The position numbers and the translations under genes were made by a program. A stretch of DNA of 64,000 nt from Paracoccus onubensis (GTDB lineage: Bacteria; Pseudomonadota; Alphaproteobacteria; Rhodobacterales; Rhodobacteraceae): NCBI RefSeq assembly GCF_003591515.1, contig NZ_QZCG01000018.1, forward strand, positions 18,568-82,567. The letters are read 5' to 3'. Positions 34,260 to 43,542 of this stretch are shown one piece after another (position 1 is the first letter of the stretch; every line of letters starts with the position of its first letter). The notes under the pieces were generated by a model that saw only the letters and a program-made list of their open reading frames with translations, searched no databases and was not told the DNA's origin.

Positions 34260-35012
34260 TTAACGAAGCAGGATGACTTCAATCCGGTTATTGGCGGCAT
34301 TCATGGGGTTTCCGTTGCGATTCTTCCGATCCGCAAAGCCGGTCACCCGCTGAATGCGCCGATCCGGCAATCCGGCCTGATCAAGCAGATTACGCAATGT
34401 ATGCGCCCTTGCATCGGACAGCGCCCAGACCGGCGAGGCAATCAGCGTCTCGGGATAGGCACGCACGTGACCAGAAATTGCCAAGTCATTTCTGGTGTCT
34501 TCAAGAACACGGGCAAGCACCGTTGCAATCTCTTTCAAAACCGGTCGTGCCTGGGCGGTATCTTCCACAAAAAGCGGCTGATCGGTCAGATCACCGACTT
34601 CGATTACCAGACCCTCATCCGTCATTCTGGTGACGACATGGCGCAGCAGATTGGTCAATTGCTGAGATTCTGCCCCGGTTCCGGTCAGCCGATCCTGAAC
34701 CTGCCTAGCCAGTTCTTCGAAATCAGAGCTCTTCTGACTATCAGGAAGATCTTCGAATATGGCATGGCGAACCCCTAGTTCCACCCCATCGCCGGAAGCG
34801 CCGGATTTCTGGACTATTGTCGGATTGAAATAATCCGCAAGGCCCGAACGCTGCTGTTCGGTCGTGGCATTCAGCAGCCACATCAAAAGAAAGAAGGCCA
34901 TCATTGCCGTTACGAAATCCGCATAGGCGACCTTCCAGGCCCCCCCATGATGCTGCGCGCGCCCCGCAGCGACGACCCTTTTGATAATGATCTTATTCCT
35001 GTCCACAGCCAT
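34260..35012 (-). CDS. motB: flagellar stator protein MotB
   Basis: This 250-residue protein anchors the flagellar stator to peptidoglycan. After a basic lead comes the single helix AWKVAYADFVTAMMAFFLLMWLLNAT, containing the conserved Asp (YADF) that carries protons, then a plug region and a C-terminal OmpA-like domain (ALSDARAHTLRNLLDQAG, then NAANNRIEVIL). GGTGGG stands before the ATG at 35012; an in-frame codon 30 bases upstream is less well supported. motA is not present in the window, so the stator partner is encoded elsewhere. It is the first gene of the flagellar block. Confidence 0.93.
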   Translation of the reverse strand: MAVDRNKIIIKRVVAAGRAQHHGGAWKVAYADFVTAMMAFFLLMWLLNATTEQQRSGLADYFNPTIVQKSGASGDGVELGVRHAIFEDLPDSQKSSDFEELARQVQDRLTGTGAESQQLTNLLRHVVTRMTDEGLVIEVGDLTDQPLFVEDTAQARPVLKEIATVLARVLEDTRNDLAISGHVRAYPETLIASPVWALSDARAHTLRNLLDQAGLPDRRIQRVTGFADRKNRNGNPMNAANNRIEVILLR

Positions 35013-35101
35013 GATTATACCCACCAATTGCAACGAATGCATTTATGGAGGAGAACAATCAGGGAACAAGTTAATGCATCAAATGCAGTTCATCTTCGTG
35101 C

Positions 35102-36322
35102 TCAGTCATAGCTTCGCCGGTCCTCGATGACCTTGCCGTCATTGGGAAGACTGCCCGGCGGAACGATTTCGATCCGCCCCTTCAGTTTGAGCGTATCCAC
35201 CACCGACCCCGCGTAGACATTCGGGTCCCCCTGCTGCGCTTCGATCTGCACGGTCATCAGATCCATCTCGCCCTCGCGCTCGGCGATGATGCGCGCGCGG
35301 GTGATTTCGGGATGTCTGGCAATCAGAACCGCGACCTGTTCGGGCCGAACGAACATGCCCTTGATCTTCGTGGTCTGATCGGCACGGCCCAGCCAGCCCC
35401 TGATACGCATATTGGTTCGCCCGCAGGACGAAATCCCCGGCATCACGGCCGACAGATCACCAGTCGCAAATCGAATCAGCGGATAATCGGGATTGAGCGA
35501 CGTCACCACGATCTCACCCACTTCACCATCCGGCACCGGGTCACCGGTGCCCGGCCGGACGATCTCGACGATCACACCTTCATCGACGATCATCCCGTCC
35601 AGGGCATCGCTTTCATAAGCGATATTCCCCAGATCGGCGGTCGCGTAGCATTGCCGTGTCACGATCCCACGATCCGCATAGCCTTGCCGCAGTGACGGAA
35701 ACAGCGCTCCCCCGCCGACCACGGCGCGAGTTATGGACAGATGCAGACCCAATTCGTCGGCACGATCCAGAATGACCTTCAGGAAATCCGGCGTTCCGGC
35801 GTAACATGTGGAGCCGATATCCACGGCGGCCTGCACCTGAAGATCGGTCTGACCGGTTCCGGCAGGCAGCACCGCCGCGCCGACCGCCCGGGCGCCGGAA
35901 TCGAACATCATCCCCGCTGGCGTCAGGTGATAGCTGAAGCAATTCTGCACGATATCGCCACGCCCTATGCCCGAAGCATGCAGAAAGCGGCCCAGACGCC
36001 ACCAGTCGCGCTCGTGCCGCCCCGGTTCATAGATCGGGCCGGGGCTTTGAAAGATCAGATCGAATTCCGCAGGCGACCGCGTGGTATAGCCACCGAAAGG
36101 CGGGTATTCCTTCTGCGCCGTTGAGAGTTCGGCCTTGCGGATCACCGGCAAATGGGCAAGGGCGGCATGATCGGTCACCTGCCCGGGCTCGACCTCTTGC
36201 AGCAGCCGGGCCAGCGCAGGCGCGGCCTTGGCACGGGCGATCGCCCTGGGCAGTGCCTCGGCCAGATCGGCGATACGCGCCTCGGGATCGCGGGTTTCCA
36301 GATCGTCGTAATTTCCGGTCAT
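35102..36322 (-). CDS. phenylacetate-CoA-ligase-like protein with an altered P-loop
   Basis: This 406-residue protein resembles PaaK-type adenylate-forming ligases, which activate aromatic acids to CoA thioesters: AELSTAQKEYPPFGGY near residue 65, VGGGALFPSLRQGY in the middle, NPDYPLIRFATGDLSA, and TTKIKGMFVRPEQVA leading into the C-terminal domain. However, the Ser/Thr/Gly-rich ATP loop (SSGTTGKP in PaaK) reads QSPGPIYEPG at residues 92-101, and the YGxSE motif reads CYATADLG. It may use a different nucleotide mode or have lost adenylation. It ends the acs-livGHMKF operon, ten bases after livF. Confidence 0.82.
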   Translation of the reverse strand: MTGNYDDLETRDPEARIADLAEALPRAIARAKAAPALARLLQEVEPGQVTDHAALAHLPVIRKAELSTAQKEYPPFGGYTTRSPAEFDLIFQSPGPIYEPGRHERDWWRLGRFLHASGIGRGDIVQNCFSYHLTPAGMMFDSGARAVGAAVLPAGTGQTDLQVQAAVDIGSTCYAGTPDFLKVILDRADELGLHLSITRAVVGGGALFPSLRQGYADRGIVTRQCYATADLGNIAYESDALDGMIVDEGVIVEIVRPGTGDPVPDGEVGEIVVTSLNPDYPLIRFATGDLSAVMPGISSCGRTNMRIRGWLGRADQTTKIKGMFVRPEQVAVLIARHPEITRARIIAEREGEMDLMTVQIEAQQGDPNVYAGSVVDTLKLKGRIEIVPPGSLPNDGKVIEDRRSYD

Positions 36323-36331
36323 TGTTGCTCC

Positions 36332-37153
36332 TTACGCCAGCCAGCGTTTGCGGCGGCGGTAGCTGCGCACGTTGCGGAAGGATTTCCGGCCTTCATCCGA
36401 CATGCCCAGATAGAATTCCTTGACATCCGGGTTCTCGCGCAGGGCGGCAGCGGGACCGTCCATCACGATCCGGCCATTTTCAAGGATATAGCCGTAATGC
36501 GCATAGCGCAGCGCCACATTGGTATTCTGCTCGGCCAGAAGGAAGGTCACCCCCTCGCCCTCGTTCACCGCCTTCACGATCTGGAAAATCTGCTCGACCA
36601 GTTGCGGAGCCAGCCCCATCGAAGGTTCGTCCAGCAGAATCGTCTCGGGACGCGACATCAGCGCACGCCCCATGGCGGTCATCTGCTGCTCACCGCCCGA
36701 GGTATAACCGGCCTGAGATTTACGGCGCTCGCGCAGACGAGGAAAATAATCATAGACCATCTCGAGATCGCGCCTGATCGCCGCCCCGCCGTCCTTACGA
36801 GTGTAAGCACCGGTCAGCAGGTTCTCTTCGACGGTCAGATGTTCGAAGCAGTGCCGCCCTTCCATCACCTGAATGACTCCACGCGACACCAGCGCCGCGG
36901 GATTTCGCGCTGCCACCGGCTCGCCACGATAGAGGATGGAGCCCTTTGTCACCTCTCCCCGCTCACTGGCCAAAAGGTTCGAGATCGCCTTCAACGTCGT
37001 TGTCTTGCCAGCGCCGTTACCGCCAAGCAGGGCAGTGATCCCACCCTTTGGAACCGAAAGGCTGACGCCCTTCAGGACCAGAATGACGTGATTATAAATC
37101 ACCTCGATATTATTGACTTCCAGCAGGGTTTCACCGTCTTCGGCGTCAAGCAT
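36332..37153 (-). CDS. livF: branched-chain-type ABC importer ATPase LivF
   Basis: This 273-residue ATPase has Walker A GGNGAGKTT, the LivF-type MEGRHCFEHLTVEENL, signature TSGGEQQMTAMGRAL and Walker B ILLDEPSMGLAP. It is paired with LivG to power the LivHM channel. Its C-terminal tail (FRNVRSYRRRKRWLA) is basic and longer than in E. coli LivF, a feature seen in importers that accompany acyl-CoA ligases. AAGG lies before the ATG. The substrate is unlikely to be leucine given the two ligase genes in the operon. Confidence 0.92.
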   Translation of the reverse strand: MLDAEDGETLLEVNNIEVIYNHVILVLKGVSLSVPKGGITALLGGNGAGKTTTLKAISNLLASERGEVTKGSILYRGEPVAARNPAALVSRGVIQVMEGRHCFEHLTVEENLLTGAYTRKDGGAAIRRDLEMVYDYFPRLRERRKSQAGYTSGGEQQMTAMGRALMSRPETILLDEPSMGLAPQLVEQIFQIVKAVNEGEGVTFLLAEQNTNVALRYAHYGYILENGRIVMDGPAAALRENPDVKEFYLGMSDEGRKSFRNVRSYRRRKRWLA

Positions 37154-37207
37154 GGACCTTCTCCGGCAATAGGGATCCGGCGGCGATCTCCGCCGCCGGA
37201 CATGTCG

Positions 37208-38491
37208 TCAGCAATCGCGGGGGGTGACCCCGGCTTCCTTGGCATAGGCCTCGCTGTCCTCGGTGATCAGCGGCTTGAGAACGTCCTGATCCGGCTCGGT
37301 GAATTCGGTGATCAGGTTCCACTTGCCGGCTTTGGCATCCCATTGCTGCATCCGCGACATTCCACTGCCGCCGTGATTGTCGCAGGTCATCTTGATCTCG
37401 GGACCGAAATCGGGAAGGCCAAGCTCCGTCAGCCGTTCGGGCGTGATGTCAAGCTGCTCGAAGCCATCGCGCAGTTGCTCGGGATCGATCTCCGGGGTCC
37501 CGGCAAGTTCCTGCGCCTTCCGGATCGCCTCGGAAATCACCAGCGCCGCATACATGCCGCGCGAATACAGCACCGAGCCGACATGCTCGCCGCCCTGCGA
37601 GGCCTTGCCCGGCTCGATCACATATTCCTGCAGGTCGTCATAGACCGGATAATCCGTACCGACGCCGTGGAAGGTCAATGCCTTGTAGCCATTCGCCTGG
37701 GCGCCTACCGGCTTCACATCAACCTCGGAGCCAGACCACCAGATTCCGATGAAATTCTCCATCGGGAAACGGATATTCGCGGCCTCCTGAATCGCCGCCT
37801 GGTTCATCACGCCCCAACCCCACATGATGACGTAATCCGGGCGATCGCGGCGGATTTGGAGCCATTGGCTTTTCTGCTCCTGTCCCGGCGCATCCACCGG
37901 AAGCTGCGTCAGCGTGAAGCCATGCTTTTCAGCCAGAACCTGAAGCGTCCGGATCGGTTCCTTCCCATAGGCCGAATTATGATAGACCAAGGCAATCTTC
38001 TTGCCGTTCAGATCGCCGCCATTCTCGTCCAGCAGATATTTGATCGCAACCGAGGCTCCGTCCCAGTAATTCGCCGGAGCATTGAAAATCCACTCGAACA
38101 CCGTGCCGTTCTTGGCCGAAGTGCGTCCATATCCCGGCGTATACAGGACTTTCTTGTCGACCGAGACCTTCGGAATAAGCTGATAAGTGATCCCCGTCGA
38201 AAGCGGGTTGTAAACCAATGCGCCCGAATCCTTGGTCGCCTCGTAGCATTCCACGCCCTTTTCGGTGTTATAGGCCGTCTCGCATTCCGGCACCTGGATC
38301 TTCTCGCCGCCGATCCCGCCGTCACGTTCGTTCAGCAAAGTGAAATAATCGTTGAAACCGTCGGCATATTGGGTCCCGTTCGCCCCATATGCACCTGTGC
38401 GATAGGACAGGTTAGGCACCACCAGATCGGCCAGTGCCGGGCTTGCCGCCACTATCCCGGCTGCCAGAAGCGCAATGAATTTCCGTTTCAT
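37208..38491 (-). CDS. LivK-type periplasmic binding protein
   Basis: This 427-residue protein has a signal peptide (MKRKFIALLAAGIVAASPALA) and the type I periplasmic binding fold: VPNLSYRTGAYGANGTQYADGFNDYFTLLNERDGGIGG, then KIALVYHNSAYGKEP and YVIMWGWGVMNQAA. It is clearly longer than the leucine-binding LivK. This subgroup is usually found with acyl-CoA ligase genes and likely binds an aromatic or other carboxylic acid; the ligand itself cannot be read from the sequence. GGGGAGGAG precedes the ATG. Confidence 0.88.
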   Translation of the reverse strand: MKRKFIALLAAGIVAASPALADLVVPNLSYRTGAYGANGTQYADGFNDYFTLLNERDGGIGGEKIQVPECETAYNTEKGVECYEATKDSGALVYNPLSTGITYQLIPKVSVDKKVLYTPGYGRTSAKNGTVFEWIFNAPANYWDGASVAIKYLLDENGGDLNGKKIALVYHNSAYGKEPIRTLQVLAEKHGFTLTQLPVDAPGQEQKSQWLQIRRDRPDYVIMWGWGVMNQAAIQEAANIRFPMENFIGIWWSGSEVDVKPVGAQANGYKALTFHGVGTDYPVYDDLQEYVIEPGKASQGGEHVGSVLYSRGMYAALVISEAIRKAQELAGTPEIDPEQLRDGFEQLDITPERLTELGLPDFGPEIKMTCDNHGGSGMSRMQQWDAKAGKWNLITEFTEPDQDVLKPLITEDSEAYAKEAGVTPRDC

Positions 38492-38542
38492 TCGGGTCTC
38501 CTCCCCAAAGTTGAGATTGGCCGGTTGTCCCGGTCACTAAGG

Positions 38543-39619
38543 TTAATGCGGGAATGGCCAGAGCCGCAGTTTCTCCTTGGTCAGTGCCCAGAGGCGCGCC
38601 AGCCCATGCGGTTCGGCGATCAGGAAGAACACGATCAGCGCGCCCACGATCATCAGTTCGAAATGCGCTGCAAGATCGGTGGCCCAGCCGAATTGTCCGA
38701 CCAGCAGGTTCTTCAGCACCACCGGCATCAGAACCATGAAAGCCGCGCCAGCGAAGCTTCCGAAGATGCTGCCCAAGCCACCGATGATGATCATGAACAG
38801 AACAAGAAAGCTCTTGTTGATCCCGAAGGCCTCGCCCACTTCCGCAGCCCCAAGATAGACCGAGAACAGCAACGCCCCGGAGACCCCGACGAAAAAGCTC
38901 GATACGGCAAATGCCGAGAGTTTGGCGCTCAAGGGATTCACCCCGATGATCTCGGCAGCGATATCCATATCGCGGATAGCCATCCATTTGCGGCCCAGCG
39001 TTCCCCGCGTCAGGTTCCGCGCCACCCAGGCCAGAATGAAAACAAATAGCAGGCAGATCAGATATTTTGCCGCGGCGCTGGTCGACGGCCCGGTCACGGC
39101 AAGGCCGAATACGGTGCGTGTCGGCGCCGTGATCTGCCCCGATGCGGAATAATTGTAGAACCACGGCACCTTGTTGAAAAGCCAGACAAGAAAGAACTGC
39201 GCGGCCAGCGTCGCGACGGCCAGGTAGAATCCCTTGATCCGCAGCGAAGGCAGCCCGAACAGCACTCCGACGATCGCGGTGATGCCGCCGGCCAACAGGA
39301 TATGGATGATGATATTGATCTCGGGGAAGGTGGTCATCAGCTTGTAAACCGCATAGGCCCCCACCGCCATGAAGCCGCCGGTCCCAAGACTGACCTGCCC
39401 GGCATATCCCGTCAGGATGTTCAGCCCCAATGCCGCAATGGCATAGATCAGGAACGGCACCACAACCGCATTCGCCCAATAATCGTTGATAACGAAGGGC
39501 ACGATCAGGAACGCCACGATCAGCACGGCATAATAGGCGACCCGGTCCAGCCGGATCGGGAATGTCTGGCCATCGTCACGATAGCTCGTCTTGAAATCGC
39601 CCGCCTCACGATACAGCAT
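38543..39619 (-). CDS. livM: ABC permease LivM
   Basis: This 358-residue inner-membrane permease has about ten helices and the LivM features IYAIAALGLNILTGYAGQVSLGTGGFMAVGAYAVY, LPSLRIKGFYLAVATLAAQFF, and RNLTRGTLGRKWMAIRDMDIAAEIIGVNPLSAKLSAFAVSS, where the last is the ATPase-coupling loop. It pairs with LivH. It begins 108 bases after the livH stop, and that gap holds an inverted pair of the dispersed repeat, which might attenuate the transcript between the two permease genes. Confidence 0.93.
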   Translation of the reverse strand: MLYREAGDFKTSYRDDGQTFPIRLDRVAYYAVLIVAFLIVPFVINDYWANAVVVPFLIYAIAALGLNILTGYAGQVSLGTGGFMAVGAYAVYKLMTTFPEINIIIHILLAGGITAIVGVLFGLPSLRIKGFYLAVATLAAQFFLVWLFNKVPWFYNYSASGQITAPTRTVFGLAVTGPSTSAAAKYLICLLFVFILAWVARNLTRGTLGRKWMAIRDMDIAAEIIGVNPLSAKLSAFAVSSFFVGVSGALLFSVYLGAAEVGEAFGINKSFLVLFMIIIGGLGSIFGSFAGAAFMVLMPVVLKNLLVGQFGWATDLAAHFELMIVGALIVFFLIAEPHGLARLWALTKEKLRLWPFPH

Positions 39620-39648
39620 TTGTCACTCCTGCCCGATCTGCCGGATTT

Positions 39649-39698
39649 GGATATTCATATGCAGAAGAAGGCCGTGCGGCTTCGTCACCCAAATATCC
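39649..39698. repeat. dispersed intergenic repeat, copy D (inverted pair)
   Basis: GGATATT (39649-39655) followed by ATGCAGAAGAAGG faces AATATCC (39692-39698) preceded by GGCTTCGTCACC, so two copies of the repeat core lie head-to-head around 39676. Together they can fold into a long imperfect hairpin between livH and livM. Confidence 0.55.
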
Positions 39699-39727
39699 TC
39701 ACCGGAGGCATCAAACCTGTCCATCCC

Positions 39728-40711
39728 TCAGACCCTTTCGATAATCCTCTCGCCGAACAGCCCCTGCGGACGGAAGACGAGAAACAAGAGCGCCAGCACA
39801 TAGGCGAACCAGTTTTCGGTCGCGCCGCCGATCATCGGGCCGATGAAGAATTCGAACATCTTTTCGCCCACGCCGATGATCAGCCCGCCCGCGATGGCGC
39901 CGGGAATCGAGGTGAACCCACCCAGCATCAGCACCGGCAATGCCTTCAGCGCGATCAGCGAAAGGCTGAACTGAACGCCGGATTTTGTGCCCCACATGAT
40001 CCCGGCGACAAGCGCCACGAAACCCGCGATCGACCAGACCATCACCCAGATGAAGCGCAGCGAGATCCCCACCGACAGCGCCGCCTGATGGTCATCGGCC
40101 ACTGCCCGCATGGCGCGGCCTTGCTTGGTATATTGCGCGAAGGCGACAAGGGCGGTGACCAGCAATGCCGCGATGATCGCAGCCCAGATATCGAGCCTGT
40201 CAATGAAGAACCCGTAGCCGAACCAGTTCGCCGAGACGCTCTCGATGCTTTCCGAGATTCCCTGCGGCAGCCCGACATCCAGGTTCTTGATATCCGCCCC
40301 CCACATCACATCGCCCAGCCCTTCCAGGAAATAGGCCAACCCGATCGTCGCCATGAACAGGATGATCGGCTCCTGTCCGACCAGATGCTGAAGCACCAGT
40401 TTTTCGACCAGGAAGGCCAGCAGCACCATGACCGCACCCGCCAGCAGGATCGCGAGAACCACGGGAACGGTCCAGCCGAAATATTCCAAATGAGTGCCGA
40501 ATATCGAGTTGATCAGATGCGCGAAAGGCACCTGCCCCTGCTGTATTCCCACCAGTGTCAGCGCCGCGAACAAGGCCAGCACGCCCTGCGCATAGTTGAA
40601 GACGCCAGAGGCCTTGAAGATCAGCACGAAACCCAGGGCGACAAGCGCATACATCACGCCGGTCATCAGGCCGTTCATGAACACCTCGGCGGCGAAGACC
40701 AGTTGGTCCAT
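39728..40711 (-). CDS. livH: ABC permease LivH
   Basis: This 327-residue permease has about eight helices with the LivH-type start NGLMTGVMYALVALGFVLIFKASGVFNYAQG and the coupling loop TKQGRAMRAVADDHQAALSVGIS. It forms the channel with LivM. The usual C-terminal VLLFLVFRPQGLFGERIIERV ending is intact. It follows livG closely (24-base gap) and is separated from livM by the repeat-containing gap. Confidence 0.94.
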   Translation of the reverse strand: MDQLVFAAEVFMNGLMTGVMYALVALGFVLIFKASGVFNYAQGVLALFAALTLVGIQQGQVPFAHLINSIFGTHLEYFGWTVPVVLAILLAGAVMVLLAFLVEKLVLQHLVGQEPIILFMATIGLAYFLEGLGDVMWGADIKNLDVGLPQGISESIESVSANWFGYGFFIDRLDIWAAIIAALLVTALVAFAQYTKQGRAMRAVADDHQAALSVGISLRFIWVMVWSIAGFVALVAGIMWGTKSGVQFSLSLIALKALPVLMLGGFTSIPGAIAGGLIIGVGEKMFEFFIGPMIGGATENWFAYVLALLFLVFRPQGLFGERIIERV

Positions 40712-40735
40712 CAGCTTGCACCCCCTGCCTGCATG

Positions 40736-41548
40736 TCAGTCATGCGCCACCCCCAGATAGGCATCGATAACCTCTTGATTGTTCCGAACCTCATCGGGAG
40801 AGCCGTCGCCTATCTTGCGACCGTAATCCATCACCACTACCCGGTCCGAAAGATCCATGACGACACCCATGTCATGTTCGATCAGCGCGATGGTGGTCCC
40901 GAACTCGTCATTCACATCGAGGACGAAGCGCGACATGTCTTCCTTTTCCTCGACATTCATTCCCGCCATCGGTTCGTCCAGCAATAAAAGCTGCGGCTCT
41001 GCTGCCAGGGCGCGGGCCAGTTCGACCCGCTTCTTCAGCCCGTAGGGCAACCGTCCGACCGGCGTCTTGCGGATATTCTGGATTTCCAGAAAGTCGATGA
41101 TCCGCTCGACCTGCGCGCGATTCTCGATCTCCTCGCGCTCCGCGGGCCCCCACCACAGCGCCTGCGACAGAAATCCCGCCTTCATCCGGTGCAGGCGTCC
41201 TGTCATGATATTATCCAGCACGCTCATCCCGTCGAACAGGGCGATATTCTGGAAGGTCCGGGCAATGCCCAGCCGGGCCACCTCATAGGGTTTGACCGGC
41301 CCGCGCCGCTCGCCCCGAAACCAGACCTCGCCCTCCTGAGGAACATAGAAACCCGAAATCACGTTGAGCATCGAGGATTTTCCGGCGCCATTCGGCCCGA
41401 TGATCGCGCGGATCTCGCCCTCGCGAATGTCAAAGCTGATATTCTTGATCGCCTCGACACCGCCGAAACGCAGCGTGATGTTCCTCAGCTCCATCAAGGT
41501 GCCGCCTAGTTGACGGTCGGCTATGGCGATATCCGTCTGCGTATTCAT
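40736..41548 (-). CDS. livG: branched-chain-type ABC importer ATPase LivG
   Basis: This 270-residue ATPase has Walker A GPNGAGKSS, the LivG-type segment GIARTFQNIALFDGMSVLDNIMTGRL, PYGLKKRVELARAL in place of a standard LSGGQ signature, and Walker B LLLDEPMAGMN. The YGLKK variation of the signature is normal in this ligase-associated group as far as I can judge. The ATG overlaps the acyl-CoA synthetase stop by ATGA, so the operon starts with the ligase and continues here. Confidence 0.93.
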   Translation of the reverse strand: MNTQTDIAIADRQLGGTLMELRNITLRFGGVEAIKNISFDIREGEIRAIIGPNGAGKSSMLNVISGFYVPQEGEVWFRGERRGPVKPYEVARLGIARTFQNIALFDGMSVLDNIMTGRLHRMKAGFLSQALWWGPAEREEIENRAQVERIIDFLEIQNIRKTPVGRLPYGLKKRVELARALAAEPQLLLLDEPMAGMNVEEKEDMSRFVLDVNDEFGTTIALIEHDMGVVMDLSDRVVVMDYGRKIGDGSPDEVRNNQEVIDAYLGVAHD

Positions 41549-43521
41549 TGCGCCGCCACCTTCTGCTGCACCGCACCGCCGAAGACCTGCACATCCTCGA
41601 TTCTTAGCGTTGCCTTTATCTTGCCCTTGCGGCCGTCCTCATAAGTCACTTCGGTTTCGGTATAGATACTGTCCGAACCATCATAGAGAGCCCCGACCAG
41701 ATCGGCGAATTTCTCGCTGATGACGGCGCGGCGCACCTTGCGGGTGCGCGTCATTTCGCCATCATCGGGATCGAGTTCCTTGTGCAGCACAAGAAAGCGG
41801 TGAATCTGGCAATTGGACAGCATCTCATCTTCAGCCACCGAGGCATTCACCTCTTCGACATGGGTCCTGATGGCCGCATAGATCTGCGGATGCGCGGCCA
41901 GTTCCTGATAGGAGGCATAGGCGATATTGTTCCGCTCGGCCCAATTGCCGACAGCGTTCAGATCGATGTTGATCATCACCGTGCAATAGTCGCGATTATT
42001 CCCAAGCACGACTGCCTCAAGAATATTTGGAAAGAATTTTAGTTTGTTTTCAACGTATTTCGGCGCAAACATACTGCCGTCGGCCATCTTGCCCACATCC
42101 TTGGCCCGGTCGATGATGCGCAGATGCCCGGTCGATTCCTCGAAAAAGCCTGCATCGCCCGTCGCGACCCATCCGTCAGGATCCTTGGTCGAGGCGGTGC
42201 TGTCCGGGTTCTTGTAATATTCAACGAAAGTGCCGGGGCTGCGATAGAAGACCTCGCCATTCTCGGCAATCTTCACCTCGACCTCCGGAGACGGCACACC
42301 GACCGTATCGGAACGTACCTGGCCGTCCGGCTGCTGGGTTATGAACACCGAGGCCTCGGTCTGGCCGTATAGCTGTTTCAGATTGATACCCAGACTGCGG
42401 TAGAAATCGAAAATCTCGGGGCCGATCGCCTCGCCGGCGGTGTATCCAACCCTGATACGGCTGTAGCCCAGCGTATTTTTCAGCGGGCCGTAAACCAGCA
42501 GCTTGCCCAGCCCATATGCCAACCGATCCGTGAACCCGACGGTTTCCCCGTCCAGAAGCGCCGGTCCAACGCGCCGTGCGATCTTCATGAACCGGTCGAA
42601 CAGCCATTTCTTGACCCGCCCGGCATCCTCCATCCGGATCATCACCGAGGTCAGTTGCCCTTCGAAGACCCGTGGCGGCGCAAAGAAATAAGTCGGGCCG
42701 ATTTCGCGTGTATCCGTCGCCATCGTATGCGCGCTTTCGGGGCAATTGACGGTAAAGCCCGCCCAAAGCGCCTGCCCCATCGAAAAGATGAAATCGCCTA
42801 CCCATGCCATCGGCAGATAGGCGACGATTTCCTCGCGCATGGTCAGGCGGTCGAAATCGCAGGTATTCTTCGCCGTCTCGATGATATTGCGGTTGGACAG
42901 CACCACGCCTTTGGGCTTGCCCGTCGTGCCCGACGTATACAGCATCACGCAGATGCTGCTCTCATCCAGTGCAGCAATACGCGCGTCCAGTTCAAGCCCC
43001 AGCCGGGGTTCCGCCGCCCGACCCTGATCCTGTGTATCGGCAATGGAATTCATACGGGAATGGTCGTATTTCCGCATCCCGCGCTTGTCGTTATAAAGGA
43101 TCCGCTGGATCCCCTTGACGGATTCTTCGACCTCCAGAACCTTGTCCACCTGCTCCTGATCGCCGCAGATCACGAAGCGCGCGCCGCAATGTTCCAGCAC
43201 ATAGGCCATCTCTTCCGCCACCGCGTCCTGATAAAGCGGCACCGGAATCGCCCCGCACATCTGAGCAGCGATCATGCTCCAGTAATGCGCGGGACGATTC
43301 CGGCCGATGACAGCCACGTAATCGCCCTGTCTGAGACCGAGAACCAGCATCCCGAGTGCAAGCGCCCTGATTTCTTCGGCCGCCTCGGCCCAGGTCCAGC
43401 TTTGCCAGATGCCGAATTCTTTTTCCCGATAGGCGGGTCTGTCGCCAAAGAGGGCCACATTCCGCGCCAGAAGTGCAGGAATCGAATGCAACGCGCCCGC
43501 AGGCGTCTGCTGGTCCGTCAT
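41545..43521 (-). CDS. AMP-forming long-chain-type acyl-CoA synthetase
   Basis: This 658-residue adenylate-forming enzyme has an intact ATP loop YTSGTTGKPKGVVLS, the LKQLYGQTEASVF motif (A5) and GWVATGDAGFFEESTGHLRIIDRAKD (A7-A8). Size and C-terminal sequence (MTRTRKVRRAVISEKF) fit FadD15/ACSL-type enzymes. It should activate a carboxylic acid to its CoA thioester at the membrane, probably the substrate brought in by LivGHMK-F. GGAGG precedes the ATG at 43521. It is the first gene of the operon and divergent from the sensor kinase gene. Confidence 0.92.
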   Translation of the reverse strand: MTDQQTPAGALHSIPALLARNVALFGDRPAYREKEFGIWQSWTWAEAAEEIRALALGMLVLGLRQGDYVAVIGRNRPAHYWSMIAAQMCGAIPVPLYQDAVAEEMAYVLEHCGARFVICGDQEQVDKVLEVEESVKGIQRILYNDKRGMRKYDHSRMNSIADTQDQGRAAEPRLGLELDARIAALDESSICVMLYTSGTTGKPKGVVLSNRNIIETAKNTCDFDRLTMREEIVAYLPMAWVGDFIFSMGQALWAGFTVNCPESAHTMATDTREIGPTYFFAPPRVFEGQLTSVMIRMEDAGRVKKWLFDRFMKIARRVGPALLDGETVGFTDRLAYGLGKLLVYGPLKNTLGYSRIRVGYTAGEAIGPEIFDFYRSLGINLKQLYGQTEASVFITQQPDGQVRSDTVGVPSPEVEVKIAENGEVFYRSPGTFVEYYKNPDSTASTKDPDGWVATGDAGFFEESTGHLRIIDRAKDVGKMADGSMFAPKYVENKLKFFPNILEAVVLGNNRDYCTVMINIDLNAVGNWAERNNIAYASYQELAAHPQIYAAIRTHVEEVNASVAEDEMLSNCQIHRFLVLHKELDPDDGEMTRTRKVRRAVISEKFADLVGALYDGSDSIYTETEVTYEDGRKGKIKATLRIEDVQVFGGAVQQKVAAQ

Positions 43522-43542
43522 GTCTCCTCCCTGTCGCATGCG

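Noticed and set aside
36152..39049. A 965-codon open frame on the plus strand
   Set aside because: It runs antisense through livF, livK and livM, has no family resemblance and is rich in His/Arg/Gln typical of the reverse complement of high-GC coding sequence.
39302..40987. A 561-codon open frame on the plus strand
   Set aside because: Antisense to livH, livM and livG; composition is that of a shadow frame.
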